Shown here: positions 1 through 6,728 of the stretch, in pieces
How positions within the stretch are numbered: position 1 is the first letter of the stretch
How the letters are laid out: each line of letters starts with the position of its first letter
From: Desulfobacterales bacterium
Lineage (GTDB): Bacteria; Desulfobacterota; Desulfobacteria; Desulfobacterales; JAUCGF01
Length of the DNA: 9,125 nt
Assembly (NCBI GenBank): GCA_029940345.1
Contig: JAOZRC010000183.1
Span: forward strand, 1-9,125
Reading direction: 5' to 3'
The notes under the pieces: generated by a model
What the model was told of the DNA's origin: nothing
What the model saw: the letters and a program-made list of their open reading frames with translations, nothing else
Databases searched by the model: none
Translations under genes and position numbers: made by a program

Positions 1-923
1 GATCAAGCTCGCCGAATCTTGTCAGATCAATTTCCGAGAGTCTTGCAGGGCGTATCGGAATAATTGAAATGGCGCCCTTTGCCTTTGCTGAGGTTTCTGG
101 TGCCAGCCCCAGTTTTCAGTTATGTCAATTTATAATAGAACAAGCTCCCATCGAAACCCTGATACGGGAACTCAAATCTGAAAGCGATATAAAACAGGCC
201 CATAAATACTGGCTCCAGGGAGGTTACCCGGAACCTTGGATCAAACAAAACAAACGTTTTCAATCCCTGTGGATGAACCAGTATTTAGGCGCCTACATCA
301 TGAGGGATATTTTAAGGTTGTTTCCAAGAATAAATGAAACCAGGTTCCGCACCTTTGTAAGGCTTCTTGTCGGTGTCTCAGGCACGGTGATCAATTATTC
401 ACAAGTAGCAAGAGCGCTTGGAGTCTCACAGCCAACCATACGTGACTACTTTGAAATTATTCATGGGACATTTATTTGGCGCAACATACCCTCATACACA
501 AAGGATAGTATGAAAAGGATAATTAAGCATCCGAAAGGTTATTTTCGGGATAGCGGTTTACTCCATTTCATGATGAGGATTTCGGATATTGACACGCTGC
601 TGGCCCATCCGCAGATGGGCAATTCCTGGGAAGCTATGGTAATTGAAGAGATAATAAGGGGCTTTCACGCGCTTGGCGCAGGATTTGATTATTATTATTA
701 CAGGACCGGGGGCGGCGCTGAAATTGATCTTATCCTTGAAGGTAGTTTTGGTTTGATTCCCATTGAAATAAAATATTCTCAAACTGTACAAAAAAGAAAA
801 CTTGGCCATTTAAAGACTTTTATTAAAGAAAAAAAATGCAGCTACGGACTTGTCATCAACAATGATGAATACCCTCGTCTTTATGACGAAAATATAGCGG
901 CAATTCCATTTACACATCTTTGA
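1..923 (+). CDS. AAA ATPase / DUF4143 family protein, 5'-truncated by window edge
   Basis: The frame is open from base 3 with no stop. It reads SSSPNLVRSISESLAGRIG before the ATG at 69, which is the conserved end of the AAA_14 ATPase module of this family, so that ATG is internal and the P-loop half lies outside the window. Numbered from that Met, the visible part has LQGGYPEP near 49, a winged-helix-like stretch at 108-130 (INYSQVARALGVSQPTIRDY) and a C-terminal DUF4143 domain. That domain contains GGGAEIDLI (E218, D220) and PIEIKYS (E233, K235), an arrangement resembling the D-(n)-ExK core of the PD-(D/E)XK nuclease fold. Proteins of this family are common in accessory regions of bacteria and archaea. 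Their cellular role is not well established, and nuclease activity here is only inferred. It converges on yejE with a 38-bp gap. The stop is TGA at 921-923. Confidence 0.9.
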   Translation, partial: SSSPNLVRSISESLAGRIGIIEMAPFAFAEVSGASPSFQLCQFIIEQAPIETLIRELKSESDIKQAHKYWLQGGYPEPWIKQNKRFQSLWMNQYLGAYIMRDILRLFPRINETRFRTFVRLLVGVSGTVINYSQVARALGVSQPTIRDYFEIIHGTFIWRNIPSYTKDSMKRIIKHPKGYFRDSGLLHFMMRISDIDTLLAHPQMGNSWEAMVIEEIIRGFHALGAGFDYYYYRTGGGAEIDLILEGSFGLIPIEIKYSQTVQKRKLGHLKTFIKEKKCSYGLVINNDEYPRLYDENIAAIPFTHL

Positions 924-961
924 ATTTCTAAATCTTAATGGCGACAGCACATTACGGAAAT

Positions 962-2008
962 CTATTCGTAAAAGGTGTACAGTTTGGGGTCAAACGCTTC
1001 CCTGACAGCTTCCCCCACGAAAGTAACCGTCATCAGCGTCACTACCATGGCGGTAATAACGGATCCTGAAATCCACCAGGCATCCATGTTGGCCCATCCT
1101 TGCTGCAGCAGTTCGCCCCAACTGGGCGTTGGCGGGGGCAGACCGAATCCGAGGTAGTCCAACGAGGTTAGCGCGATTATTCCGCCGGAAATGGCGAACG
1201 GGGCAAAAGTAACAATGACAGCCATGGTATTGGGAATGATGTGTTTAAAAATAATACGTATGTCGCTTGCACCCAACGCCTTGGCAGCGAGGACATATTC
1301 GCGCTCTTTTTCTTTATAGGTGATGGTGCGGATAGTCCAGGTGATGCCAATCCATCCGAAAAAAGCCATTATCAGGATCAAAACGAAAAAACTGGGTGTG
1401 ACGATAGAAGCGATAATAATGATTACATAAAGAAAAGGGACATTCGACCAAATTTCGATAATTCTTTGAAAAAATAAATCAAATTTCCCCCCCCAATAGC
1501 CCATGGCGCTGCCGATACTGATACCGACAGTGTAATTGGCCACAAGCAATAACAATGAAAAAAAAATTGCGATGCGGAAACCGTACACCAGGCGCGCCAC
1601 AACATCGCGTCCGACGATATCAACACCAAAAAAATGACGGTCCTGGAATGAGGGCGGATACGGCGGATAAAGGCCCTCTTTAAAATCATTTTCATATGGA
1701 TTGTAAGGCACGATCGGCAACAGAACCCAGTTCCCGCACTCAGGCGTTTTTTCAAACTGACAGGCCAATTTACGATAGTTCGTTTCATATTCGTAATCGA
1801 ACCCGAAGGTTACCCCGGAAAGCATCCGTCCATAAGTGGGGAAATAGTATTGACCGTTATAGTGAACAATCAGCGCACGGTGATTCACCAACAGTTCCGT
1901 ACCGAGTGCGACACCGATCATTATCACCAGCACAATAAAGGAGTAATATCCTCTTCGAATGGATTTAAAGCGTCGCAGTTTATTTATTGTCAGCGGATTT
2001 AGCTTCAT
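962..2008 (-). CDS. yejE: Peptide ABC transporter permease, YejE-like
   Basis: Inner-membrane permease subunit of a YejABEF-type peptide importer (DppC/OppC superfamily), 348 residues, about the usual YejE length. One N-terminal membrane segment (about 22-40) is followed by a periplasmic section with the FGVDIVGRDVVARLVYGFR motif (127-145), typical of the domain entrance. A BPD_transp_1 core follows, with hydrophobic segments near 147-170, 190-225, 262-284 and 315-333. The ATPase-contacting EAA loop is visible at 237-260 (EYVLAAKALGASDIRIIFKH, then IIPN), and SLDYLGFGLPPPTPSWGELL (282-301) is characteristic. It starts 15 nt after the yejB stop with no clear Shine-Dalgarno sequence, which suggests translational coupling to yejB. 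No yejF ATPase follows: the next gene is on the opposite strand. In enterobacteria Yej imports microcin C and other peptides; the substrate here is unknown. Confidence 0.92.
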   Translation of the reverse strand: MKLNPLTINKLRRFKSIRRGYYSFIVLVIMIGVALGTELLVNHRALIVHYNGQYYFPTYGRMLSGVTFGFDYEYETNYRKLACQFEKTPECGNWVLLPIVPYNPYENDFKEGLYPPYPPSFQDRHFFGVDIVGRDVVARLVYGFRIAIFFSLLLLVANYTVGISIGSAMGYWGGKFDLFFQRIIEIWSNVPFLYVIIIIASIVTPSFFVLILIMAFFGWIGITWTIRTITYKEKEREYVLAAKALGASDIRIIFKHIIPNTMAVIVTFAPFAISGGIIALTSLDYLGFGLPPPTPSWGELLQQGWANMDAWWISGSVITAMVVTLMTVTFVGEAVREAFDPKLYTFYE

Positions 2009-2023
2009 TACAGACCGGTCACT

Positions 2024-3055
2024 TTATTTAAATTGCACCCTCGGATCGACAATCGCCACGCAAATATCAGATAAAATATTGCCGATCATAAAAAGAAGGG
2101 AAGAAATTACCAGGATGCCCATAACCACCGGATAATCACGGTCAACCACAGATTCATAGCCTAAGAGTCCCATGCCGTCAATGTTAAATACTTTTTCGAT
2201 TAGAAACGAGCCGGTCAGAATGACCGAAATATTATTGCCAAAATTTGTTGCGATGGGGATCAGGCTGTTTCTGAGCGCATGTCTGAAAACCGCTTGTTTA
2301 AAGGATAACCCTTTGGCAATGGCCGTGCGCACATAATCGGAAGACAGGTTTTCCATCAGCGTGTTTTTCATTAAAAAGGTCATTACGGTGAAAAGACCGA
2401 CCATATAAGCGCTCAAAGGAAGCAGCGTATGCCAGATAATATCCCCTAATTGGGCAATGCGGGATAAATCGTCAAAGTCATCACTCACCATCCCACCCAA
2501 TGGGAAAATATCCCAGTACGAGGCAAACAGCACCAGTATCATGATGCCAACCACCCATCCAGGAATGGCATAACCGATAAACAGGATAACCGAAGTGATA
2601 TTATCATAAGCGCATTTGTGCTTTAACGCTTTGGAGATTCCCAGCGGAATGCAAACGCTATACACAAGGATCATGGATAGAAGTCCGAAATAGAGGGAAA
2701 TAGGGATGCGTTCACGGATAATTTGCCAGACCGGGTCGTAATAACGCGTGGAAACACCGAGGTCACCGCGCAGAACCTTACTCAACCAAAGAAAGTAACT
2801 CACGATAATCGGTTTATCAAAGCCGTAGTATTTTTTTAATTCTAAAATTTGATCTTCGGACAGGGGTTGTCTTTGGTCATCAGAAGGGGAAGTTCCGCTA
2901 ACGCCTGTTTGGCCCATGCGATTTTGCTGGGCCTGGGCAATCATGCGCTCAATCGGGCCACCGGGCACAAAGCGTGTAATCGTAAACACCATAATGGTGA
3001 TTCCGATAAACGTTGGGATGATAAGAAGGCATCGGCGTATGAAATAGGCTGTCAT
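2024..3055 (-). CDS. yejB: Peptide ABC transporter permease, YejB-like
   Basis: Partner permease of YejE (DppB/OppB superfamily), 343 residues. The N-terminus MTAYFIRRCLLIIPTFIGIT is the classic first segment of this family. RFVPGGPIERM (28-38) follows, then a polar loop rich in Q, S and D (41-68) and YYGFDKPIIVSYFLWL (76-91). RGDLGVS (96-102) is the usual motif before the permease core. The EAA loop is YVRTAIAKGLSFKQAVFRHA (241-260), continuing into LRNSLIPI. The C-terminus (near 288-337) holds VFNIDGMGLLGYESVVDRDYP and ends DPRVQFK. It is the first gene of a yejB-yejE pair. The ATG at 3055 has only a modest AGGGA site (3061-3065), while a perfect AAAGGAGG lies 18 nt upstream. No yejA-type binding protein precedes it: a toxin-antitoxin pair lies 180 bp upstream. 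Confidence 0.92.
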   Translation of the reverse strand: MTAYFIRRCLLIIPTFIGITIMVFTITRFVPGGPIERMIAQAQQNRMGQTGVSGTSPSDDQRQPLSEDQILELKKYYGFDKPIIVSYFLWLSKVLRGDLGVSTRYYDPVWQIIRERIPISLYFGLLSMILVYSVCIPLGISKALKHKCAYDNITSVILFIGYAIPGWVVGIMILVLFASYWDIFPLGGMVSDDFDDLSRIAQLGDIIWHTLLPLSAYMVGLFTVMTFLMKNTLMENLSSDYVRTAIAKGLSFKQAVFRHALRNSLIPIATNFGNNISVILTGSFLIEKVFNIDGMGLLGYESVVDRDYPVVMGILVISSLLFMIGNILSDICVAIVDPRVQFK

Positions 3056-3235
3056 TAGTGTCCCTACAAATTGCCTCCTTTGTTGAAATCAATGAATCTC
3101 ATGATTTGAAATTTCATTTGTTTATCTTGAGATACAATTGTTGACTGAACAAGGCACTTCATCAAATACACCTACCATCTTTCCTCGCCTACGGAAATAA
3201 ATTTCTTCCCGATGTATTCGAGTTATCTTGATTCA

Positions 3236-3595
3236 TTATAAATCCGGGGTTTTCCCAAATAAGAAACATTGAATTTGGACGTCGATCTGTTTCATGATGT
3301 CGTGATTCAGGATTCCAATAAATTTAATAAAACGAGATTTATCAAACGAGCTGATCTGATAGGTTTTGAGCAAGGAGTCTTTCATCAAGCGGTTTTGTTT
3401 ATTTTTCTTGATAAGCACGTCACATGTGCCTAGCTTTGCAGTTTGAGAGGAGAGCGGGATGACAGTTAACAAGTTACCGAGGGGAATGTAGTGATCATGC
3501 GGAATAATCAGGGCCGGACGAATTTTCCTGTATTCATGTCCCACACTGGGATCAAAGTTGACTAACCATATCTGTCCACGTCGAAAGGGCTTCAT
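3236..3595 (-). CDS. mazF: MazF/PemK-family toxin (type II toxin-antitoxin)
   Basis: 119-residue protein of the MazF/PemK/CcdB-like fold; most characterised members are sequence-specific endoribonucleases that cut mRNA. Family motifs are in order: RRGQIWLVNFDPSVGHEYRKI (5-25), with RPALII at 26-31; the arginine of that motif is catalytic in studied MazF proteins. The strand LLTVIPLSS (42-50) has the position of the conserved Thr/Ser. LLKTYQISSFDKSRF (75-89) corresponds to the 'qirtldksRl' segment. Length is normal, with no sign of decay. The start codon overlaps the upstream antitoxin stop as ATGA (3592-3595), and the Shine-Dalgarno site is weak, so translation is probably coupled to the antitoxin. 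Target RNA sequence and activity cannot be judged from sequence. Confidence 0.87.
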   Translation of the reverse strand: MKPFRRGQIWLVNFDPSVGHEYRKIRPALIIPHDHYIPLGNLLTVIPLSSQTAKLGTCDVLIKKNKQNRLMKDSLLKTYQISSFDKSRFIKFIGILNHDIMKQIDVQIQCFLFGKTPDL

Positions 3596-3822
3596 ACGTC
3601 TTCTAAATTCATATAGTAGGTCACTTCTTCTGGTGAAAGAAAGTCTTCTGGCATGTCACGGACAGCGGACTGTTCAATCTCCTGTTCTGTTGCCTCTCTT
3701 TCTGGCTCCTGAAAAATTACAAGAACTTTAAACTGAAGGTTCTTCTTGTGTACAAATTCTTTTGGACACGAAAGATGTCCATCCGGTAGCAACTGACTAT
3801 CAAAAATAAGGGTGTTGTTCAT
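3592..3822 (-). CDS. Putative antitoxin of the MazF-type toxin
   Basis: 76-residue acidic protein directly upstream of and overlapping the toxin gene by 4 bp, the standard antitoxin-first order. The N-terminal half (MNNTLIFDSQLLPDGHLSCP, then KEFVHKKNLQFKVLVIF to about residue 37) alternates short beta strands around a 'dGhl..P' turn, resembling the swapped-hairpin AbrB/MazE DNA-binding fold. The C-terminal half is Glu-rich and probably disordered (EPEREATEQEIEQS), ending in PEEVTYYMNLEDV, a plausible toxin-wrapping tail. The fold assignment is by pattern only; the role rests mainly on gene context. The site AAAGG (3825-3829) is very close to the ATG. An imperfect palindrome just upstream (3841-3855, arms GGCGTC/GATGCC) could be an autoregulatory operator, but this is speculative. 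Confidence 0.77.
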   Translation of the reverse strand: MNNTLIFDSQLLPDGHLSCPKEFVHKKNLQFKVLVIFQEPEREATEQEIEQSAVRDMPEDFLSPEEVTYYMNLEDV

Positions 3823-3933
3823 AACCTTTCTCGTTGTTTTGGCGTCGATGATGCCATTCCTTTTATCGCTAGAATTGAAGCCATGAACGATAACTTACTT
3901 GAAAAGCAAATAGTAACGATGCAGACTTTGATA

Positions 3934-3941
3934 TAATTATT
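3934..3941. repeat. Left copy of 8-bp direct repeat (target-site duplication)
   Basis: TAATTATT abuts the left inverted repeat of the MITE-like element and is repeated exactly at 4081-4088 beyond the right one. Confidence 0.7.
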
Positions 3942-4080
3942 GGCATCCTTCATAATAGCTTAAAAGTAGTTTACACTTTCATGGGGAGTGCTGAACCGAA
4001 GGTTTAGCAAAGGCCAGCGTAAACGCTAAACCTTCGGTTCAGCACTCCTTTAAAGTGTTAAGCGGAAAATGAAGGATGCC
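3942..4080. mobile_element. MITE-like element: 12-bp TIRs, nested palindrome, 8-bp target duplication
   Basis: The ends are perfect 12-bp inverted repeats: GGCATCCTTCAT at 3942-3953 and ATGAAGGATGCC at 4069-4080. They are flanked directly by the 8-bp direct repeat TAATTATT (3934-3941 and 4081-4088), which looks like a target-site duplication. Inside are further symmetric pairs: GCTTA/TAAGC (3958-3962, 4059-4063), ACACTTT/AAAGTGT (3973-3979, 4052-4058), and a perfect 24-bp stem (3985-4008 with 4025-4048) around a 16-nt loop. At 139 bp it cannot encode a transposase, so it would be mobilised in trans. An AT-rich 8-bp duplication and ends starting with GG occur in several IS families (for example ISL3 and IS1595), but I cannot assign a parent element. 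Confidence 0.78.
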
Positions 4081-4088
4081 TAATTATT
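4081..4088. repeat. Right copy of 8-bp direct repeat (target-site duplication)
   Basis: TAATTATT abuts the right inverted repeat of the MITE-like element and matches 3934-3941 exactly. The pair is what an insertion into an AT-rich site would leave. Confidence 0.7.
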
Positions 4089-4217
4089 GTCGCAAGAATA
4101 AAGGGAGGCCAAAAACAAAGATCAGGAAAAGCCCGTCATTGCTGCCAAGTAAGCCATACCAAAGTTAATTAAATTTGATGACTTACTGAAATTGAATGAT
4201 TTGGCAGGCGGCCAAGC

Positions 4218-4250
4218 AAAAAAGCTCGTTACGAGGCAGGGCCTCGTAAC
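4218..4250 (-). terminator. Rho-independent terminator of rplM-rpsI operon
   Basis: On the minus strand a perfect 10-bp stem GTTACGAGGC/GCCTCGTAAC (arms 4241-4250 and 4228-4237, 3-nt loop) is followed after GAGC by six T (4223-4218). It lies about 65 bp past the rpsI stop. The four bases between stem and T-tract are slightly unusual, but stem strength and position fit a terminator. Confidence 0.8.
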
Positions 4251-4313
4251 AAGTAACTGGTTTCAATGTATCCAAGCCTTTGTTGGCAGCCATGTGGGGA
4301 AAAGAAAGGCAGA

Positions 4314-4709
4314 TTAACGTTTAGAGAATTGAAATCGCGCGCGAGCGCCTTTCTGACCATATTTTTTTCTTTCTTTCACCCTGGCATCACGTCTGACAAA
4401 ACCGGCTTTCTTTAACGCCTGTCTCAGGTCGGGGTCTGAAAGTATAAGCGCTTTGGTAATCCCGTGCCGGATTGCTCCGGCCTGGCCGTAAAAGCCACCG
4501 CCTTCCACTTTTACCCTGATATCAAATGAATTCAAGTTATTGGTGAGTACTAATGGCTGTTTTAATAATGTTTTGGCCGGTTCAACCTTGAAATAATCGT
4601 CGATAGATCGATTGTTAATGATTATTTGGCCGGACCCCGGTTTCAAGATGGTTCGGGCAATCGCTGTGTTTCTTTTACCCGTCGCCTGATAAATATTTTC
4701 CTGTTGCAT
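4314..4709 (-). CDS. rpsI: 30S ribosomal protein S9
   Basis: 131 residues, the normal bacterial length. Family signatures: [19 protein letters not shown] near the N-terminus, [20 protein letters not shown] (68-87), and the basic tail [20 protein letters not shown] ending in FQFSKR. The C-terminal Lys-Arg reaches the ribosomal P-site region near tRNA in known structures. It follows rplM with a 65-nt gap, the conserved two-gene arrangement of most bacteria. The start is supported by GGAG (4716-4719) six nt before the ATG. Nothing unusual is seen in the protein. Confidence 0.98.
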   Translation of the reverse strand: MQQENIYQATGKRNTAIARTILKPGSGQIIINNRSIDDYFKVEPAKTLLKQPLVLTNNLNSFDIRVKVEGGGFYGQAGAIRHGITKALILSDPDLRQALKKAGFVRRDARVKERKKYGQKGARARFQFSKR

Positions 4710-4774
4710 CTTTTACTCCGATTGATTGATAGATATCCTGTAAAGGAACCACTCTGACATTTAAAGGGAAAGGA

Positions 4775-5209
4775 TTAAAGCGCCAGCATTTCTGGCTCCT
4801 GGGCTTGATGAGGATGCTGATCGCCGGTGTAGACTTTCAATTTCTTAAATAACTTACGTCCCAGACGGTTTTTGGGCAGCATTCCTTTTACAGCAAAGCG
4901 AATAATATCCTCAGGGCGTTTTTCCATGAGTTTTTTAGCGGTGATCTCTTTAAGGCCGCCGATATAGCCGCTATGGCGGTAATACATCTTTTGGGACAAT
5001 TTGCGTCCGGTAAGAACAATTTTTTCCGCATTAATCACAATGATCGAATCACCTGTATCCACATGTGGTGTAAAAAGGGGATTATGTTTGCCCCGCAATC
5101 GCGACGCCACTTGTGACGCGAATCTTCCAAGGGTTGCGCCGTCAGCGTCGACAATCATCCATTTATCTTTATTATCTGATGTTTTTGCACTATAAGTATA
5201 TTTTTTCAT
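4775..5209 (-). CDS. rplM: 50S ribosomal protein L13
   Basis: 144 residues, normal for L13, an early-assembling large-subunit protein. Recognisable segments: [20 protein letters not shown] (21-40), the region [22 protein letters not shown] (49-70), [20 protein letters not shown] (75-94), [20 protein letters not shown] (106-125), and the tail [19 protein letters not shown]. The start is supported by AGGAG (5216-5220) six nt upstream of the ATG. It is first in the rplM-rpsI operon, driven by a near-consensus promoter only about 30 bp upstream of the start codon. The resulting leader would be very short, leaving little room for a structured autoregulatory leader. Confidence 0.98.
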   Translation of the reverse strand: MKKYTYSAKTSDNKDKWMIVDADGATLGRFASQVASRLRGKHNPLFTPHVDTGDSIIVINAEKIVLTGRKLSQKMYYRHSGYIGGLKEITAKKLMEKRPEDIIRFAVKGMLPKNRLGRKLFKKLKVYTGDQHPHQAQEPEMLAL

Positions 5210-5238
5210 ATTTCACTCCTAATTTCAATTAATCAGAA

Positions 5239-5267
5239 ATAATAACTGGTTTTGCAGGGCATGTCAA
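5239..5267 (-). promoter_or_regulatory. Sigma70-type promoter of rplM-rpsI
   Basis: Minus strand: perfect -35 TTGACA (5262-5267), spacer of exactly 17 bp, and -10 TATTAT (5239-5244, one mismatch to TATAAT). Transcription would start near 5232, giving a leader of roughly 22 nt before the rplM ATG. The strength fits a ribosomal-protein operon. Confidence 0.85.
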
Positions 5268-5387
5268 GTTAAAAAGCGATCTTTCCTTTTGTTTCCAATA
5301 CGCCATTCACCCATCCACACAATGCAACAGCACCAAATATAAATTGAGTCACCTCGTAACCGTTCACACCCCTTATGTGCAAACTGA

Positions 5388-5406
5388 CGCGGGACAGCTT
5401 CCCGCG
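5388..5406. repeat. REP-like palindrome CGCGGGA/TCCCGCG
   Basis: Perfect 7-bp arms (5388-5394 and 5400-5406) around CAGCT. GC-rich short palindromes of this look are scattered in intergenic DNA of many proteobacteria; copy number in this genome cannot be seen from one window. Confidence 0.65.
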
Positions 5407-5435
5407 CTACACACTCAGCCACGATTGCGATCATG

Positions 5436-5588
5436 TAAGGGATTTCCCAAAAAATAATATACCCAAAATGTAGGGTGGGTGGAGTGTGACGGAACCCACC
5501 ATTTACGGAAATGCGGTGGGTTCCGTTACACTCCACCCACCTACAAGATTACGCATAGCGGGTAGTTTATTTATTGGGAATTCCCTAA
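5436..5588. repeat. Nested inverted-repeat element with GTAGGGTGGGT core
   Basis: The core is a stem of about 31 bp: left arm 5469-5500 (begins TGTAGGGTGGGTGGAGTG) pairs with right arm 5515-5545, with one bulged base and one G-U pair, around a 14-nt loop that itself holds ATTT/AAAT. Outside it lies a second, imperfect inverted repeat: AGGGATTTCCCAA (5438-5450) against TTGGGAATTCCCT (5574-5586), 13 of 15 positions matching over the longer 5436-5450/5574-5588 arms. The total length is 153 bp. No target duplication is evident, so mobility is uncertain; it could be a REP/BIME-like or MITE-like repeat. Confidence 0.7.
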
Positions 5589-5619
5589 GTACTTGGTCAC
5601 AAGTTTCCCTGAATCGCTC

Positions 5620-5642
5620 CCGCCGGGTTTGCAACCCGGCGG
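5620..5642. repeat. Hairpin CCGCCGGGTT/AACCCGGCGG
   Basis: Perfect 10-bp arms (5620-5629, 5633-5642) with a TGC loop. No T-tract follows on either strand, so it is not a standard terminator. It is probably another dispersed palindrome; it lies 67 bp past the end of the binding-protein gene and could still protect that mRNA 3' end. Confidence 0.65.
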
Positions 5643-5709
5643 CTCGGTCGGTTACGTCACAACAGCTTTGTGGAACTGTTTTCGCGTTATGGCAGCACTG
5701 GCTTTCAAA

Positions 5710-6597
5710 TCAATCCGGAATACTCAGAATGTTTAATAAAGTTTTGTACTTGTTACTCATCGGAAGGGGCACTTCCCCATAGGGGCCAAACCACTTATCG
5801 TAGATTTTTTCAAAACGGCGGCTTTTGATCAGCTTCACTATCGTCGCATTAACAAAATTACGCCATTCACTCTGATCCTGGGGAAGAATCATGCCATAAG
5901 GTTCATACGTCAGATAGCTTCCTACAATTTTCCAAGCCCGCGGATCAGAGGCTTTGGCTTTCATGCCGGCTAAAATGCATTCATCGGTGCAATAGGCGTT
6001 GATTTCACCCTGCTGAAGCGCCTTGAACCCTTGGATATGTTCGTCAAACAAAACCTTTTGGCATTTGGGTTGAACACGTCCGGAAGTATTTAACCAGTCA
6101 ATTGCGACGATGTTGCCGGTCGCTCCTCGGACCACGCCCACACGTTTATCGGCCAAATCGGGAATAAAATTTCTGATGGGGCTTTGCGCCGCAACTAAGA
6201 GGCGGGCGCCGGTTAAGAAATAAGGATGGCTGAAATCAACCTTTTTTTCTCTTTCAAGGGTTATCGTGGCTGAACCAATGCTTATATCAACCGAATTATT
6301 CAGAACCATAGCGATTCGATTGTCAGGCTTGACCGGTATTTTAATCAACCGGATCGGTTTGCCAAACTTTTGTTTAAGCGCCACTACGATTTCTTTACCA
6401 ATATCAATACTGAAGCCGACCCATTGACCTTTAGCATTTTTGTACCCGAAGGGGATGGACCCTTCTCGAAAGCCCATCCTGACTTCACCCGTTTTGCCAA
6501 TGCGTTCAAGAACCCTTTCAGCGCAGGCCTGGTCTGGTTTAACAAAAAAAAGGGATAAAAAAACCACTGTTAAAACAATAAAAAAATATTTTTTCAT
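5710..6597 (-). CDS. Periplasmic amino-acid-binding protein of ABC transporter (SBP_bac_3, GltI-like)
   Basis: 295 residues. A signal peptide (MKKYFFIVLTVVFLSLFFVK, then PDQACA) predicts signal peptidase I cleavage after residue 26 and a periplasmic location. The mature part is a family 3 solute-binding fold: VRMGFREGSIPFGY (39-52), GFSIDIGKEI (61-70), SIGSATITLEREKKVDFSHP (106-125) with YFLTGARLLV (126-135), VGVVRGATGN (153-162), FKALQQGEINAYCTDECILA (191-210), YEPYGMIL (231-238) and a terminal DKWFGPYGEVPLPMS. These match the layout of the glutamate/aspartate-binding protein GltI, so an acidic amino acid is the likeliest ligand (inference). No permease or ATPase gene is adjacent. The start is supported by GGAGG (6606-6610) eight nt upstream. 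The gene begins 35 bp after the metF terminator and I see no clear promoter, so expression may rely on a promoter I cannot recognise or on read-through. Confidence 0.92.
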   Translation of the reverse strand: MKKYFFIVLTVVFLSLFFVKPDQACAERVLERIGKTGEVRMGFREGSIPFGYKNAKGQWVGFSIDIGKEIVVALKQKFGKPIRLIKIPVKPDNRIAMVLNNSVDISIGSATITLEREKKVDFSHPYFLTGARLLVAAQSPIRNFIPDLADKRVGVVRGATGNIVAIDWLNTSGRVQPKCQKVLFDEHIQGFKALQQGEINAYCTDECILAGMKAKASDPRAWKIVGSYLTYEPYGMILPQDQSEWRNFVNATIVKLIKSRRFEKIYDKWFGPYGEVPLPMSNKYKTLLNILSIPD

Positions 6598-6631
6598 TTT
6601 TAACGCCTCCCAAAGTTAAATTCCAAGCGAT

Positions 6632-6664
6632 AAGAAAAAGACCCCGATTAAACATCGGGGTCTT
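6632..6664 (-). terminator. Rho-independent terminator after metF
   Basis: Minus strand: AAGACCCCGAT (6664-6654), loop GTTTA, ATCGGGGTCTT (6648-6638), an 11-bp perfect stem running into TTTTTCTTA. It is 65 bp past the metF stop and just before the binding-protein gene, so it closes the hdr-metV-metF operon. Confidence 0.93.
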
Positions 6665-6728
6665 CAATTCACCAACACTCATCCGAAGCATGATGCCTCC
6701 GAATTAATAAGCACGCAACCCAAACAGC

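Larger units (their letters stand above)
3823..4313. other. Intergenic region between rpsI and the toxin-antitoxin pair
   Basis: About 490 bp without a convincing gene. It holds, left to right: the upstream region of the antitoxin gene (3823-3933); a MITE-like element with its target duplication (3934-4088); a stretch in which I recognise nothing (4089-4200); and the terminator of the rplM-rpsI operon (4218-4250). A small hairpin TTGGC/GCCAA lies at 4201-4215. Confidence 0.8.
5268..5709. other. Intergenic palindrome island between the binding-protein gene and rplM
   Basis: About 440 bp with no credible gene: the open frames here run through palindromes and have no family signature. It contains at least three unrelated palindromes (5388-5406, 5436-5588 nested, 5620-5642). 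The segments 5268-5385 and 5643-5709 hold nothing I recognise apart from a weak AACAG/CTGTT pair. No terminator with a T-tract was found after the binding-protein gene. Confidence 0.75.

Noticed and set aside
950..971. TTACG/CGTAA hairpin as a bidirectional terminator between the DUF4143 gene and yejE
   Set aside because: Only five pairs with a ten-base loop, overlapping the yejE stop and lacking T-tracts.
3790..3936. Plus-strand open stretch reading DDAIPFIARIEAMNDNLLEK, possibly a gene remnant
   Set aside because: It looks mildly protein-like at its end, but it is under 50 codons, overlaps the antitoxin start, and I cannot tie it to any family; a translated search would decide.
5388..5642. 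CRISPR-like array
   Set aside because: The repeats are different palindromes, not equal-length direct repeats with regular spacers, and no cas gene is present.
5264..5782. Two overlapping small frames (minus 5264-5536, plus 5486-5782)
   Set aside because: Both are formed by translating palindromes and flanking DNA; one also overlaps the rplM -35 region and the other the 3' end of the binding-protein gene.
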